From assembly GCA_005473895.2 (NCBI GenBank), contig SRJI02000018.1, forward strand, positions 85,040-149,039: a stretch of DNA of 64,000 nucleotides, given 5' to 3'. This stretch comes from Carideicomes alvinocaridis (lineage in GTDB: Bacteria > Pseudomonadota > Alphaproteobacteria > Rhodobacterales > Rhodobacteraceae). The position numbers were made by a program, and so were the translations under genes. The notes beneath the pieces were generated by a model, which was given only the letters and a program-made list of their open reading frames with translations, was not told the origin of the DNA and made no database searches. This document shows, in pieces, positions 1 to 7,923 of this stretch. The stretch's first letter is position 1, and each line of letters starts with the position of its first letter.

Positions 1-585
1 ACGGGGATCCGGACCTACAAGTGGTCGGTCGCCGATTACGCCGCCAGCAAGGATGGCGCCGCGCAGGTGGAGGCCGATCTCGGCCCGATCGACGTGGTGG
101 TCGCCAATGCCGGCATCACCCGCGACGCCCCGTTCCACAAGATGACGCCCGAACAATGGCAGGAGGTGGTGGACACCAACCTCACCGGCGTCTTCAACAC
201 CGTCCATCCGATCTGGCCCGGCCTGCGCGAACGCAAGTTCGGCCGGGTCATCGTGATCTCGTCGATCAACGGGCAGAAGGGCCAGTTTGGCCAGGTGAAC
301 TATGCCGCGACCAAGGCCGGCGACCTGGGCATCATCAAGAGCCTCGCGCAGGAAGGCGCGCGCAGCGGCATCACCGCCAACGCGATCTGCCCCGGCTATA
401 TCGCTACGGAAATGGTGATGGCGGTGCCCGAGAAGGTGCGCGAGTCGATCATCGCACAGATCCCCACCGGCCGGCTGGGCGAGCCGGAAGAGATCGCGCG
501 CTGCGTGACCTTCCTGGCCTCCGACGACGCGGGCTTTGTCACCGGCTCCACCATCACCGCGAATGGCGGGCAGTTCTTCGTCTGA
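1..585 (+). CDS. phaB: Acetoacetyl-CoA reductase (5'-truncated by window edge)
   Basis: This short-chain dehydrogenase/reductase reduces acetoacetyl-CoA to (R)-3-hydroxybutyryl-CoA with NADPH in polyhydroxybutyrate synthesis. The frame is open from base 1, so the N-terminal Rossmann glycine motif lies outside the window; about 194 residues remain. Visible SDR features are the NAG motif (VVVANAGITRD), the catalytic Ser in VISSING, and the Tyr-x-x-x-Lys pair in NYAATKAG. The C-terminus (GSTITANGGQFFV) is typical of PhaB. A first in-frame ATG-like codon occurs only inside the fold, so the real start is upstream. A rho-independent terminator follows. A 3-oxoacyl-ACP reductase (FabG) is the main alternative, but NGQKGQFGQVNY favours PhaB. 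Confidence 0.9.
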   Translation, partial: TGIRTYKWSVADYAASKDGAAQVEADLGPIDVVVANAGITRDAPFHKMTPEQWQEVVDTNLTGVFNTVHPIWPGLRERKFGRVIVISSINGQKGQFGQVNYAATKAGDLGIIKSLAQEGARSGITANAICPGYIATEMVMAVPEKVRESIIAQIPTGRLGEPEEIARCVTFLASDDAGFVTGSTITANGGQFFV

Positions 586-606
586 TCACGGCCCGCAACG
601 GATCAT

Positions 607-650
607 GGCGGCGGCACCCCGTAGACCCCGGGGGGCCGCCTTTTCTGTTT
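607..650 (+). terminator. Rho-independent terminator after phaB
   Basis: A GC-rich stem (GGCGGC near 608-614 pairing with GCCGCC at 635-640, with further CCCC/GGGG pairing inside) is followed directly by TTTTCTGTTT. It lies 22 bases after the phaB stop and separates it from sodC. Confidence 0.75.
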
Positions 651-659
651 CGCGGAACT

Positions 660-684
660 GGAACATGGGGCGCGGCCACGGGTT
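660..684 (+). promoter_or_regulatory. Candidate EcfG-type promoter of sodC
   Basis: GGAAC (660-664) and GGTT (681-684) are separated by 16 bases, 36 bases before the sodC start. The alphaproteobacterial general-stress sigma factor EcfG recognises GGAAC-N16/17-cGTT. The first base of the -10 differs from consensus. Assignment is inference from the motif and from the stress role of the downstream gene. Confidence 0.4.
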
Positions 685-719
685 GACCCGGACACATCGA
701 CATTAGGGAGGACCCTACG

Positions 720-1253
720 ATGACCGGATTGATCAAGACCACTGCCACCGGCCTTGCCGCGCTGCTTCTCGGCGCGGGGATCGCCAATGCCCAGGCCGGG
801 GCCTCTGCCCTTGCCGAGCTTCAGAACAAGGACGGCGAGCCCGTGGGCTCCGTCGAGGTGATCCCGGGCCCGCACGGCGTGGTCCTCAAGGCGCTGCTCG
901 ACAGCCTGCCGCCGGGCGACCACGGCTTTCACCTGCACCAGACAGGCGATTGCGGCGACGGGTTCGAGGCCGCGGGCGGCCACATCTCCACCGGGGACCA
1001 GGCGCACGGCTTTCTCAACGGCAAGGGGCCGCATGCCGGCGACCTGCCCAACGTCATCATCGGAGAGAACGGCACCGCCACGGCGCAGTTCTACACCGAC
1101 CGCGTGATGCTCGAGGGCGAGGACAGCGACGTGCCGCTGCTGATGGACGAGGACGGCACGGCCGTGATCGTTCACGAAAACGCCGACACCTACGGGGCGG
1201 AGCCCGGCGCCGGCGGGCGGATCGCCTGCGGCGTGATCGAGCCGCGCGGCTAG
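720..1253 (+). CDS. sodC: Superoxide dismutase [Cu-Zn], periplasmic
   Basis: SodC dismutates superoxide to hydrogen peroxide and oxygen in the periplasm. The 177-residue product begins with a signal peptide (basic start, hydrophobic core, likely cleavage after IANAQA near residue 26). Metal ligands are visible: His71 and His73 (GFHLH), the bridging His88 (GGH), His96, His105 and Asp108 (GPHAGDLPN), and His152 (VIVHENAD). Cys78 and Cys170 would form the conserved disulfide. A strong ribosome site (GGGAGG) sits about 10 bases before the ATG. The gene converges on glpD, with their 3' ends sharing four bases. A candidate EcfG-type promoter lies just upstream, which suits a stress gene. Confidence 0.95.
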   Translation: MTGLIKTTATGLAALLLGAGIANAQAGASALAELQNKDGEPVGSVEVIPGPHGVVLKALLDSLPPGDHGFHLHQTGDCGDGFEAAGGHISTGDQAHGFLNGKGPHAGDLPNVIIGENGTATAQFYTDRVMLEGEDSDVPLLMDEDGTAVIVHENADTYGAEPGAGGRIACGVIEPRG

Positions 1254-2842
1254 GGCGCCGCCTGCCCGGCCGCCTCGCGCATCCAGGTGTCGAGCGCGGC
1301 CGCCTCCTCCGGGGTCAATCGCAGACCCAGCTTGCCGCGCCGCCAGAGCACATCCTCGGCGGCGCGCGCATATTCGTGCTCCATCAGCCAGCGGACTTCG
1401 CGTTCGGTCAGGGTGGCGCCGAAATCCCGGCCGAGATCCGACATGTCACGGGCCTCGCCCAGCATCTCCGCCGCCTCGGTCCCGTAGGCGCGGAACAGCC
1501 GCTGCGCCCAGGCCTCGCTCAGGAACGGATAGCGCTCCTGCAGGGCCCGTAGCCGCGCCGCCACTTCCCCCACCGGGAAATCGCCGCCGGGCAGCGCCGC
1601 GCCGGCGGTCCAGGCGTCTCCCACCTCCGGCAGCACCTCCGCCACCTTCGCCAGCGCGCTTTCGGCGAGGCGGCGATAGGTGGTGATCTTGCCGCCGAAG
1701 ACGTTGAGCAGCGGCGCGCCGTCGCGATCCAGGCGCAGCGTGTAATCCCGCGTCGCGGCCGAGGCGCTGCCCCCGCCCTCGGCATGGAGCGGGCGCACGC
1801 CGGAATAGGTCCAGACGATGTCGTCGCGGCTGAGCGGCTGGCGGAAGTAATTGTTGGCGAAGTCGAGCAGGTAATCCTGCTCTTCCAGCGTGCATTCGGC
1901 GGGCTGCGACGGGTCCGGATGGTCCATGTCGGTGGTGCCGATCAGGGTGAAGTCCTGCTCGTAGGGGATGGCGAAGATGATCCGCCCGTCCGTGCCCTGG
2001 AAGAAGTAGCACTTGTCGTGATCGTAAAGCCGACGGGTCACGATATGGCTGCCGCGCACCAGCCGGACCGAATCCCGCGCCGTGGCGCCGATCCGGTCGC
2101 GCAGGATCTCGGCGACCCAGGGCCCGCCGGCATTGACCAGCATCCGCGCCCGGTGGGTGACGGTCGCCCCGGTCTCGGCATCCGAGGTTTCCACCCGCCA
2201 TTCCGGCCCCTCCGGTCCCTGCTGCCGCTCGGCCGAGACGACGCAGGTGCGGGTGAGGATGCGGGCGCCCCGGGCCTCCGCGTCACGGGCATTGAGCACC
2301 ACGAGCCGCGAATCCTGCACCCAGCAATCGGAATACTCGAAGGCGCGGGCGAACCGGTCCTTCAGCGGCGCGCCCTCCGGCCGGCCGCGCAGGTCCAGCG
2401 TGGTCGTGCCCGGCAGCAGCTTGCGCCCGCCGAGGTGGTCGTAGAGGAACAGGCCCAGCCGGATCATCCAGGCCGGGCGCCGCCCCTTCATCCAGGGCAT
2501 CAGCGTGGACAGCAGCCGCGAGGCCGGCGTGTCGCTCTCGAAGCGCATCCCGTCATGCAGCGGCAGCACGAAGCGCATGGGCCAGGAGATATGCGGCATG
2601 GCCCGCAGCAGCGTCTCGCGCTCCTGCAGCGATTCCCGCACCAGCCGCAGCTCGAAGTATTCCAGGTAGCGCAGCCCGCCATGGAACAGCTTGGTCGAGG
2701 CCGAGGAGGTCGCCTGCGCCAGGTCCCCCATCTCTGCCAGGGTCACCGAAAGGCCCCGGCCCGCCGCGTCGCGGGCGATGCCGCAGCCGTTGATGCCGCC
2801 ACCGATGATGAAGAGGTCGGAAAGCTCCGGATCCTGCGCCAC
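1250..2842 (-). CDS. glpD: Aerobic glycerol-3-phosphate dehydrogenase
   Basis: GlpD is the membrane-associated FAD enzyme that oxidises sn-glycerol-3-phosphate to dihydroxyacetone phosphate and passes electrons to quinone. The FAD-binding motif IIGGGINGCGIARDAAGRG is at residues 12-30, followed by the family motif SSASTKLFHGGLRYLE. The C-terminal DAO_C-like helical domain is present; 530 residues is normal. The frame can be read back to a GTG at 2860, but AAGGAGA lies between that codon and the GTG at 2842, so 2842 is the supported start. It is divergent from glpR, and DeoR-type half-sites lie between the two. The 3' end overlaps sodC by four bases. Confidence 0.95.
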   Translation of the reverse strand: MAQDPELSDLFIIGGGINGCGIARDAAGRGLSVTLAEMGDLAQATSSASTKLFHGGLRYLEYFELRLVRESLQERETLLRAMPHISWPMRFVLPLHDGMRFESDTPASRLLSTLMPWMKGRRPAWMIRLGLFLYDHLGGRKLLPGTTTLDLRGRPEGAPLKDRFARAFEYSDCWVQDSRLVVLNARDAEARGARILTRTCVVSAERQQGPEGPEWRVETSDAETGATVTHRARMLVNAGGPWVAEILRDRIGATARDSVRLVRGSHIVTRRLYDHDKCYFFQGTDGRIIFAIPYEQDFTLIGTTDMDHPDPSQPAECTLEEQDYLLDFANNYFRQPLSRDDIVWTYSGVRPLHAEGGGSASAATRDYTLRLDRDGAPLLNVFGGKITTYRRLAESALAKVAEVLPEVGDAWTAGAALPGGDFPVGEVAARLRALQERYPFLSEAWAQRLFRAYGTEAAEMLGEARDMSDLGRDFGATLTEREVRWLMEHEYARAAEDVLWRRGKLGLRLTPEEAAALDTWMREAAGQAAP

Positions 2843-2889
2843 GATTCTCTCCTTTCGCACCTGACGCCGGTATGCACCAATCCGAACAT

Positions 2890-2924
2890 GAAAGAAACCA
2901 TATCGCTTTCGTTATTTTTCGTTT
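2890..2924. promoter_or_regulatory. Candidate GlpR operator between glpD and glpR
   Basis: Two direct copies of TTTCGTT start exactly 10 bp apart (2907-2913 and 2917-2923). GAAAG at 2890-2894 is an inverted partner of CTTTC at 2906-2910. Repeats phased by one helical turn in a 93-bp divergent intergenic region, one base-turn before the glpR start, fit autoregulation by a DeoR-family repressor. The exact GlpR consensus for this group is not certain from sequence alone. Confidence 0.5.
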
Positions 2925-2935
2925 AGACGGTCCGG

Positions 2936-3700
2936 ATGAGCCAGACGATCCGCCATCCGGAAATCCTAGACATCGCCCGCCGTGACGGCCTGGTCACGGT
3001 GGAGGCGCTGGCGGCGCATTTCGGCGTCACGCTGCAGACCATCCGGCGGGACCTGAGCGACCTTGCGGCGACGGGCCGGCTGGAGCGGGTGCATGGCGGG
3101 GCCGTCCTGCCCTCGGGCGTGGGCAATATCGGCCACGAGGAGCGGCGCGCGCTGAACCGCGAGGCCAAGGCGCGGATCGGCCGGGCCTGCGCGGTGGAGG
3201 TGCCGGAACGGGTGTCGCTGTTTCTGGGGATCGGCACCACGACGGAGGCCGTGGCCCGCGCCCTGCTGCATCACCGCGACCTGCTGGTGGTGACCAACAA
3301 CATCAACGTCGCGCAAATCCTCGGCCCGGCGCCGGGGGCCCGCATCATCCTGACCGGCGGCCACTACCGCGTGGCCGATGGCGGGCTCACCGGGCCGCAG
3401 GCGGCGGCGACGGTGGAGGCCTTCCGCTTCGACCTGGCGGTGATCGGATGTTCGGCGCTCGACCCCGGCGGCGAGATGCTGGACTACGACCTGGACGAGG
3501 TGACCGTGTCCCGCACCGCCCTCGGCCGCGCGCGTCGGCGGGTGCTGGTGGCGGACGGATCGAAGCTCTCGCGCGCGGCGCCCGTCCGGATCGGCACGCT
3601 GGCCGACCTCGACCTGGTGGTCACCGACCGGCCGCTTCCGGGCGTGCTGTCGGACCATTGCCGGTCGTGGAACACGGAGCTGCGGATCGCCCCCGCCTGA
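2936..3700 (+). CDS. glpR: DeoR-family repressor of glycerol-3-phosphate metabolism
   Basis: A 254-residue DeoR-family regulator. The N-terminal winged helix-turn-helix (about residues 20-58: LVTVEALAAHFGVTLQTIRRDLSDL, then GRLERVHGGAV) is characteristic. The rest is the DeoRC sugar-phosphate sensor fold, with GIGTTTEAVARAL and VADGSKLSR motifs. Divergent transcription from glpD makes control of glycerol-3-phosphate use the likely role; the inducer in characterised GlpR proteins is glycerol-3-phosphate. The last codons and the stop lie in a 16-bp tandem repeat. Confidence 0.88.
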   Translation: MSQTIRHPEILDIARRDGLVTVEALAAHFGVTLQTIRRDLSDLAATGRLERVHGGAVLPSGVGNIGHEERRALNREAKARIGRACAVEVPERVSLFLGIGTTTEAVARALLHHRDLLVVTNNINVAQILGPAPGARIILTGGHYRVADGGLTGPQAAATVEAFRFDLAVIGCSALDPGGEMLDYDLDEVTVSRTALGRARRRVLVADGSKLSRAAPVRIGTLADLDLVVTDRPLPGVLSDHCRSWNTELRIAPA

Positions 3701-3735
3701 TCACGCCCCCGCCTGATCACGCCCCCGCCTGATCA
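3688..3735. repeat. Three perfect tandem copies of a 16-bp unit
   Basis: The unit CGCCCCCGCCTGATCA occurs three times without mismatch (3688-3703, 3704-3719, 3720-3735). Copy 1 holds the glpR stop codon on the plus strand and copy 3 holds the stop codon of the convergent acetyltransferase gene on the minus strand. Because 16 is not a multiple of 3, gain or loss of copies changes only the space between the two stops. Confidence 0.97.
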
Positions 3736-4548
3736 CGCTTCGGTCAGGTCGGCGAAGCGCACCAGCACCGGGCGCCATTCGGGGGCGACGGGCAGGCCGA
3801 ACCGGTCCGTGATCACCCGCTCCAGCCCCTCGGCATCGAGATGCGCGCGCTCGGCGACGCTGCCTCCCGCGAGCCGGCGGGTAAACCGGTTGCCCCCGAG
3901 CGCGAGCCGGGCCTCCGGCGTGGTCCGGGCCAGCATCAGCTCCTGCGTGAAACGGCTCTCGGTCGCGGTCCGGTGATTGGCCTCGCGCAGCTCGTCGAAG
4001 GCGGCGGGCTCGGGCCGGGTCTCGTAGACCGGCCGCCAGCTTCCCCCGATCTCCACCTCCAGCAGCGGGCCGTCGCGCCCCTGCCGCAGGCGAAACGGTT
4101 CGTGCGGCGTGGCTTGCGGCGCGTCGGCCGCCATGTCCAGCGACGCGGTGGGCACGCAGCCGCCAAAGCCCACGTCGACCAGCAGCGCGCGGCCGCCCAG
4201 GCGCACGCGCAGCGCCATGTGGGTCCAGGGGCCCGGCGGCGTACCCGCGGGGCGTTGCCACCAGACCCGGCAGACCAGCGGCTCGGCCTCGAACCCCATC
4301 GCGTGCAAGGCGGCCAGCAGCAGGTGGTTCTGCTCGTAGCAATAGCCGCCCCGGCGGGCCGTCACCAGCTTGGCGGCGACGGCATCGGCCGCGATCTCCG
4401 GCACCTTGCCGGTGAGCGGATCGAGATTCTCGAAGGGAATGGCCCCCAGATGCGCGAGGACGAGCGCGTCCAGCCGTTCGCGCGTGGGGGTGGCCCGGAC
4501 GGCCCCCGTCAGGCCGAGACGCGCGAGATAGGCATCGAGATCGAACAT
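3733..4548 (-). CDS. nat: Arylamine N-acetyltransferase
   Basis: A 271-residue cytosolic enzyme that transfers acetyl from acetyl-CoA to arylamines or hydrazines. The Cys-His-Asp triad is Cys70 (RRGGYCYEQN), His110 (GPWTHMAL) and Asp125 (ALLVDVGFGG). The frame stays open far upstream, but the ATG at 4548 is preceded by AAGGGGG and begins the usual N-terminus (MFDLDAYLARLGL), and the resulting length matches the family. It lies about 80 bases after otsA on the same strand, so it may be read through from the trehalose operon, but no functional tie is known. Confidence 0.92.
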   Translation of the reverse strand: MFDLDAYLARLGLTGAVRATPTRERLDALVLAHLGAIPFENLDPLTGKVPEIAADAVAAKLVTARRGGYCYEQNHLLLAALHAMGFEAEPLVCRVWWQRPAGTPPGPWTHMALRVRLGGRALLVDVGFGGCVPTASLDMAADAPQATPHEPFRLRQGRDGPLLEVEIGGSWRPVYETRPEPAAFDELREANHRTATESRFTQELMLARTTPEARLALGGNRFTRRLAGGSVAERAHLDAEGLERVITDRFGLPVAPEWRPVLVRFADLTEA

Positions 4549-4627
4549 GGCACCCCCTTCCGGTCGGGGCGCAGCATAACGCCGGCGCGGCAAAGCGCCA
4601 GTGCCGCGGCTCGGCCGGCCTGCCCGC

Positions 4628-6064
4628 CTATTCTGCGTAGATGTCTCCGGAATGCGCCCTTTGGTCGGGCCCGGCGTCGGGCGTCGCCGAGCCCCGCGCG
4701 CCGTTTCGCACGACGAGCGTCGGCGTGCAGCGTCGCAACGCGGCAAGGAAGCTCTTGGACCATTGCGACACGTCCGTGTCCCGCACCGCCGCCATGCAGC
4801 CGCGATAGCGCCGTTGCCGTTCCGCCAGGGGCATGTCGAGCGCCTGCGCGATGGCGCGCGCGATCTCGCCCGTGTCGTAGGGATTGACGAGAAGCGCGTC
4901 CTGCATGTCCTCGGCCGCGCCGGCAAAGCGCGACAGGATCAGCACGCCGGGGTCCTCGGGGTCCTGCGCGGCGATGTATTCCTTGGCCACGAGGTTCATC
5001 CCGTCCGCCAGCGATGTCACCAGGCAGGCGCGCGCCCGGCGATAGAGCCGCGCGAGCCGCGACCGCTCGACCGAGCGGTGAATGTAGCGGATCGGCGTCC
5101 AGTCGAGCGCCGCGTGTTCGCCGTTCAGGCGGCCGGCGATCTCTTCCAGCTCGAAGGTGATGTCGCGATAGGCCTTCACCCGCTCGCGCGAGGGCGGCGC
5201 GATCTGCACGAGACAGGGGCGGCGGTCCGGCGGGCGGGAATCGAGGTATTCGCCGAAAGCGCGGAAGCGGTTGGGGATCCCCTTGGAATAATCCAGCCGG
5301 TCGACGCCGATGATGAACTCCTCCGGCTCTTCCCGGCCGAAGGGCGACGGGCCCTCGGTCTCCGCCTCGTGGATCAGCTTGTCCACGTCGATGCCGATCG
5401 GGAAGGACCGGACCGCCACCACGTTCTGGTCGAACTTGACCGAGCCGTTGGGCATGAATTCCGCCCGCTGGTCGGAGCGGAACATCTCGAGGCAGCGGGC
5501 GACGTCGGCGCTGGTCTGCAGGCCCAGCAGGTTGTACTGCGCCAGCCAATGGGCAAAGGCATCCGGGTCCGGCAGAACCGACAGGTCCGCCAGCGACGGG
5601 AAGGGGATGTGCAGGAAAAAGCCCATCCGGTTGGACAGGTGCAGCTTGCGCAGTTCCTCGGCCAGCGGCAGGAAATGGTAGTCGTGGATCCAGATCAGGT
5701 CGTCCGGTTCGGCCACCTGGGCCACCATCCGCGCCACCCGCCGGTTCACGGCGAGGTAATCGCGCTCGTATTCCGCCCGCAACTGCACAAGATCGCCGCG
5801 CCGGTGACATAGCGGCCAGAGGACCGAGTTGGCGAAGCCGAGATAGTAGTTCTCCAGCTCCTCGGCGCTCAGGTGAAAGGCCAGGCGGCGATAGGGCTCT
5901 GTGCCCAGCTCTTCCAGCGTGTCGTCAGGCTCTCCGGGGTCGGCATGCGCCCCGATCCAGATTCCACCGTTGCTGGAAATCGCGTCCTGCAGCGCGACCA
6001 CCAGCCCGCCCGACGATGTCTTGCCGGGAATACGGTTCGAAACGACGATCAATTTGCCCGTCAT
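4628..6064 (-). CDS. otsA: Alpha,alpha-trehalose-phosphate synthase (UDP-forming)
   Basis: A GT20 glycosyltransferase that makes trehalose-6-phosphate from UDP-glucose and glucose-6-phosphate in the cytoplasm. Family motifs are clear: N-terminal LIVVSNRIP, IWIHDYHFLPLA, GFFLHIPFPS, the donor-site GVDRLDYSKGIPNR, and SLADGMNLVAKEY. The ATG at 6064 begins directly before LIVVSNRIP and gives 478 residues, normal for OtsA; an upstream in-frame start would add only 13 unconserved residues. It is the third gene of otsB-GH15-otsA and so forms the osmolyte/stress pathway with OtsB. Confidence 0.96.
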   Translation of the reverse strand: MTGKLIVVSNRIPGKTSSGGLVVALQDAISSNGGIWIGAHADPGEPDDTLEELGTEPYRRLAFHLSAEELENYYLGFANSVLWPLCHRRGDLVQLRAEYERDYLAVNRRVARMVAQVAEPDDLIWIHDYHFLPLAEELRKLHLSNRMGFFLHIPFPSLADLSVLPDPDAFAHWLAQYNLLGLQTSADVARCLEMFRSDQRAEFMPNGSVKFDQNVVAVRSFPIGIDVDKLIHEAETEGPSPFGREEPEEFIIGVDRLDYSKGIPNRFRAFGEYLDSRPPDRRPCLVQIAPPSRERVKAYRDITFELEEIAGRLNGEHAALDWTPIRYIHRSVERSRLARLYRRARACLVTSLADGMNLVAKEYIAAQDPEDPGVLILSRFAGAAEDMQDALLVNPYDTGEIARAIAQALDMPLAERQRRYRGCMAAVRDTDVSQWSKSFLAALRRCTPTLVVRNGARGSATPDAGPDQRAHSGDIYAE

Positions 6065-6147
6065 GGCCCCACTCCCAACCGGTGTTCCGACGCGGGAACA
6101 CACAGATGGAAACAGATTGATCTGGCGTTAGTTCCGTTGCTTCAGGG

Positions 6148-7923
6148 TCATAACTCGGATTCCCAGCTGCGGGACAGCCGCATCGCGCCGTTGATGATCC
6201 CGACCATGGAATAGGTCTGCGGAAAGTTGCCCCAGCCCTCCTTGGTGTCGAAGGCGGTATCTTCCGACATCAGGCCCAGGGAGTTGCGGGCATTGAGCAG
6301 CTCTTCGTAGATCTCGCGGGCCTCATCGACCCGGCCGATCCGGGCCAGGGCGTCCACCCGCCAGAAGGCGCAGATATTGAAGCCGACCTCGGGCACGCCG
6401 AAATCGTCCGCCTCCTCGTAGCGCAGCATGAAGGGGCCGCGGCCCAGCGTCTTCGACAGGGCGTCGACGGTGGAGCGGAAGCGCGGGTCGTCCGGCGGCA
6501 GGAAATTCACCTCGCCCATCAGCAGCACGCTGGCGTCGAGGGTGGAGCCGCCGAAGCTTTCCGCGAAGGCCTGCCGCTCCTCGTTCCAGGCGCCCTCGAG
6601 GATCTTGGTCTTGATCACCTTCGCGCGCTCGCTCCAGAAGGTGGCCCGCTCGCCCATGCCCAGATGCGCGGCGATCTTGGCCAGCCGGTCGCAGGCCGCC
6701 CAGCACATCAGCGAAGACGAGGTGTGGATCCGCGCGCGGCTGCGCAATTCCCAGATCCCCGCATCGGGCTGATCGTGCAGCTCCCACGCCTTTTCGCCCA
6801 GGTCCTCGAGCAGGCGGAAGGCATGGGTGCCCGCATTCATCTGCAGCCGCTGGTCGAAGAAGGCGGGCGCGGCGCCGAGGATCACGTTGCCGTAGGTGTC
6901 GTGCTGGAAATGCTCGTGCGCCTGGTTGCCGATCCGCACCGGGCCCATTCCCTGGTAGCCCTTCAGGCAATCGGACTGCCACTCGGTCAGCTCGTTTTCC
7001 AGCCCCAGCCCCAGCACCGGCTGGATATGACCGCCGCGGGCATCGGCCACCACGTTCATCAGCCACTGGAAATAGTTCTCCATCGTCCGCGTCGCGGCCA
7101 GGCTGTTGAGCGCGCGCACCGTGAAGAAGGCGTCGCGCACCCAGCAATAGCGGTAATCCCAGTTCCGCCCGCTTTCCGGCGCCTCGGGAAGCGAGGTGGT
7201 CATCGCGGCCACGATCCCGCCGGTCTGCTCGTAATTGCACAGCTTGAGCGTGATCGCGGCGCGGATCACCGCCTCCTGCCATTCGAAGGGCACGGCCAGC
7301 CGCTGCGACCAGCGCTGCCAGTAGCGCTGCGTGTCGGACAGGAAGTGCTCGCCCACCTCGGTCGGGCCCTCGCGCAGGGTCTCGTCCGGGCCGAGGATGA
7401 ACGTATAGGGCCGGTCCAGCGTCACCATCCGCTCCGACTGGACGTAGTCGATGGAGGCGTCGGTGGTCAGCCGCAGCACCTGCCGCTCGCCCACGTAGCG
7501 GATATGGTTGGAGCCGCAGGTCACGCGGGGCTTTTCCTTGCCGTATTCGAAACGCGGCCGGACCTTCACGCGGATCCGCGGCCAGCCGTCGACGGGGCGG
7601 ATCTGTCGCACGATCATACGCGGCCGGAAGGCGCGGTCACGGGCCTCGAACCGCGGACAGAAATCGATGATCTCCACCGTGCCGCCCTCTCCGCGCAGGG
7701 TGGTGCGCAGGATCGGGGTATTGGGGATATAGGCCTGCGAGCTTTCCTTGAACCCTTCCACCTCGATGCCGAAGGCGCCGTCATCCGGATCGTCGGGCCC
7801 CGAGCCGAGCAGCGAGTGGAACACCGGATCGCCGTCGAACCGAGGCAGGCACAGCCAGTTTATCTTGCCCTGCGGGTCGATGAGCGCCGCGACAGAGCAA
7901 TTGCCGATTACTCCCAGATCCAT
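6148..7923 (-). CDS. Glycoside hydrolase family 15 (glucoamylase/trehalase-like)
   Basis: A 591-residue cytosolic protein of the bacterial GH15 type with an N-terminal beta-sandwich (MDLGVIGNCSVAALID, WLCLPRFDGDPVF) and a C-terminal (alpha/alpha)6 barrel. Barrel motifs include RNWDYRYCWVRDA (253-265), DAGIWELR (387-394, with the expected acid Glu392) and LMSEDTAFD followed by GNFPQTYS near the end. Such genes often sit beside otsAB. Some actinobacterial and archaeal members are trehalases, so a trehalose-recycling role is possible, but substrate cannot be read from sequence. The start overlaps the 3' end of otsB by 16 bases, implying translational coupling. Confidence 0.88.
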   Translation of the reverse strand: MDLGVIGNCSVAALIDPQGKINWLCLPRFDGDPVFHSLLGSGPDDPDDGAFGIEVEGFKESSQAYIPNTPILRTTLRGEGGTVEIIDFCPRFEARDRAFRPRMIVRQIRPVDGWPRIRVKVRPRFEYGKEKPRVTCGSNHIRYVGERQVLRLTTDASIDYVQSERMVTLDRPYTFILGPDETLREGPTEVGEHFLSDTQRYWQRWSQRLAVPFEWQEAVIRAAITLKLCNYEQTGGIVAAMTTSLPEAPESGRNWDYRYCWVRDAFFTVRALNSLAATRTMENYFQWLMNVVADARGGHIQPVLGLGLENELTEWQSDCLKGYQGMGPVRIGNQAHEHFQHDTYGNVILGAAPAFFDQRLQMNAGTHAFRLLEDLGEKAWELHDQPDAGIWELRSRARIHTSSSLMCWAACDRLAKIAAHLGMGERATFWSERAKVIKTKILEGAWNEERQAFAESFGGSTLDASVLLMGEVNFLPPDDPRFRSTVDALSKTLGRGPFMLRYEEADDFGVPEVGFNICAFWRVDALARIGRVDEAREIYEELLNARNSLGLMSEDTAFDTKEGWGNFPQTYSMVGIINGAMRLSRSWESEL

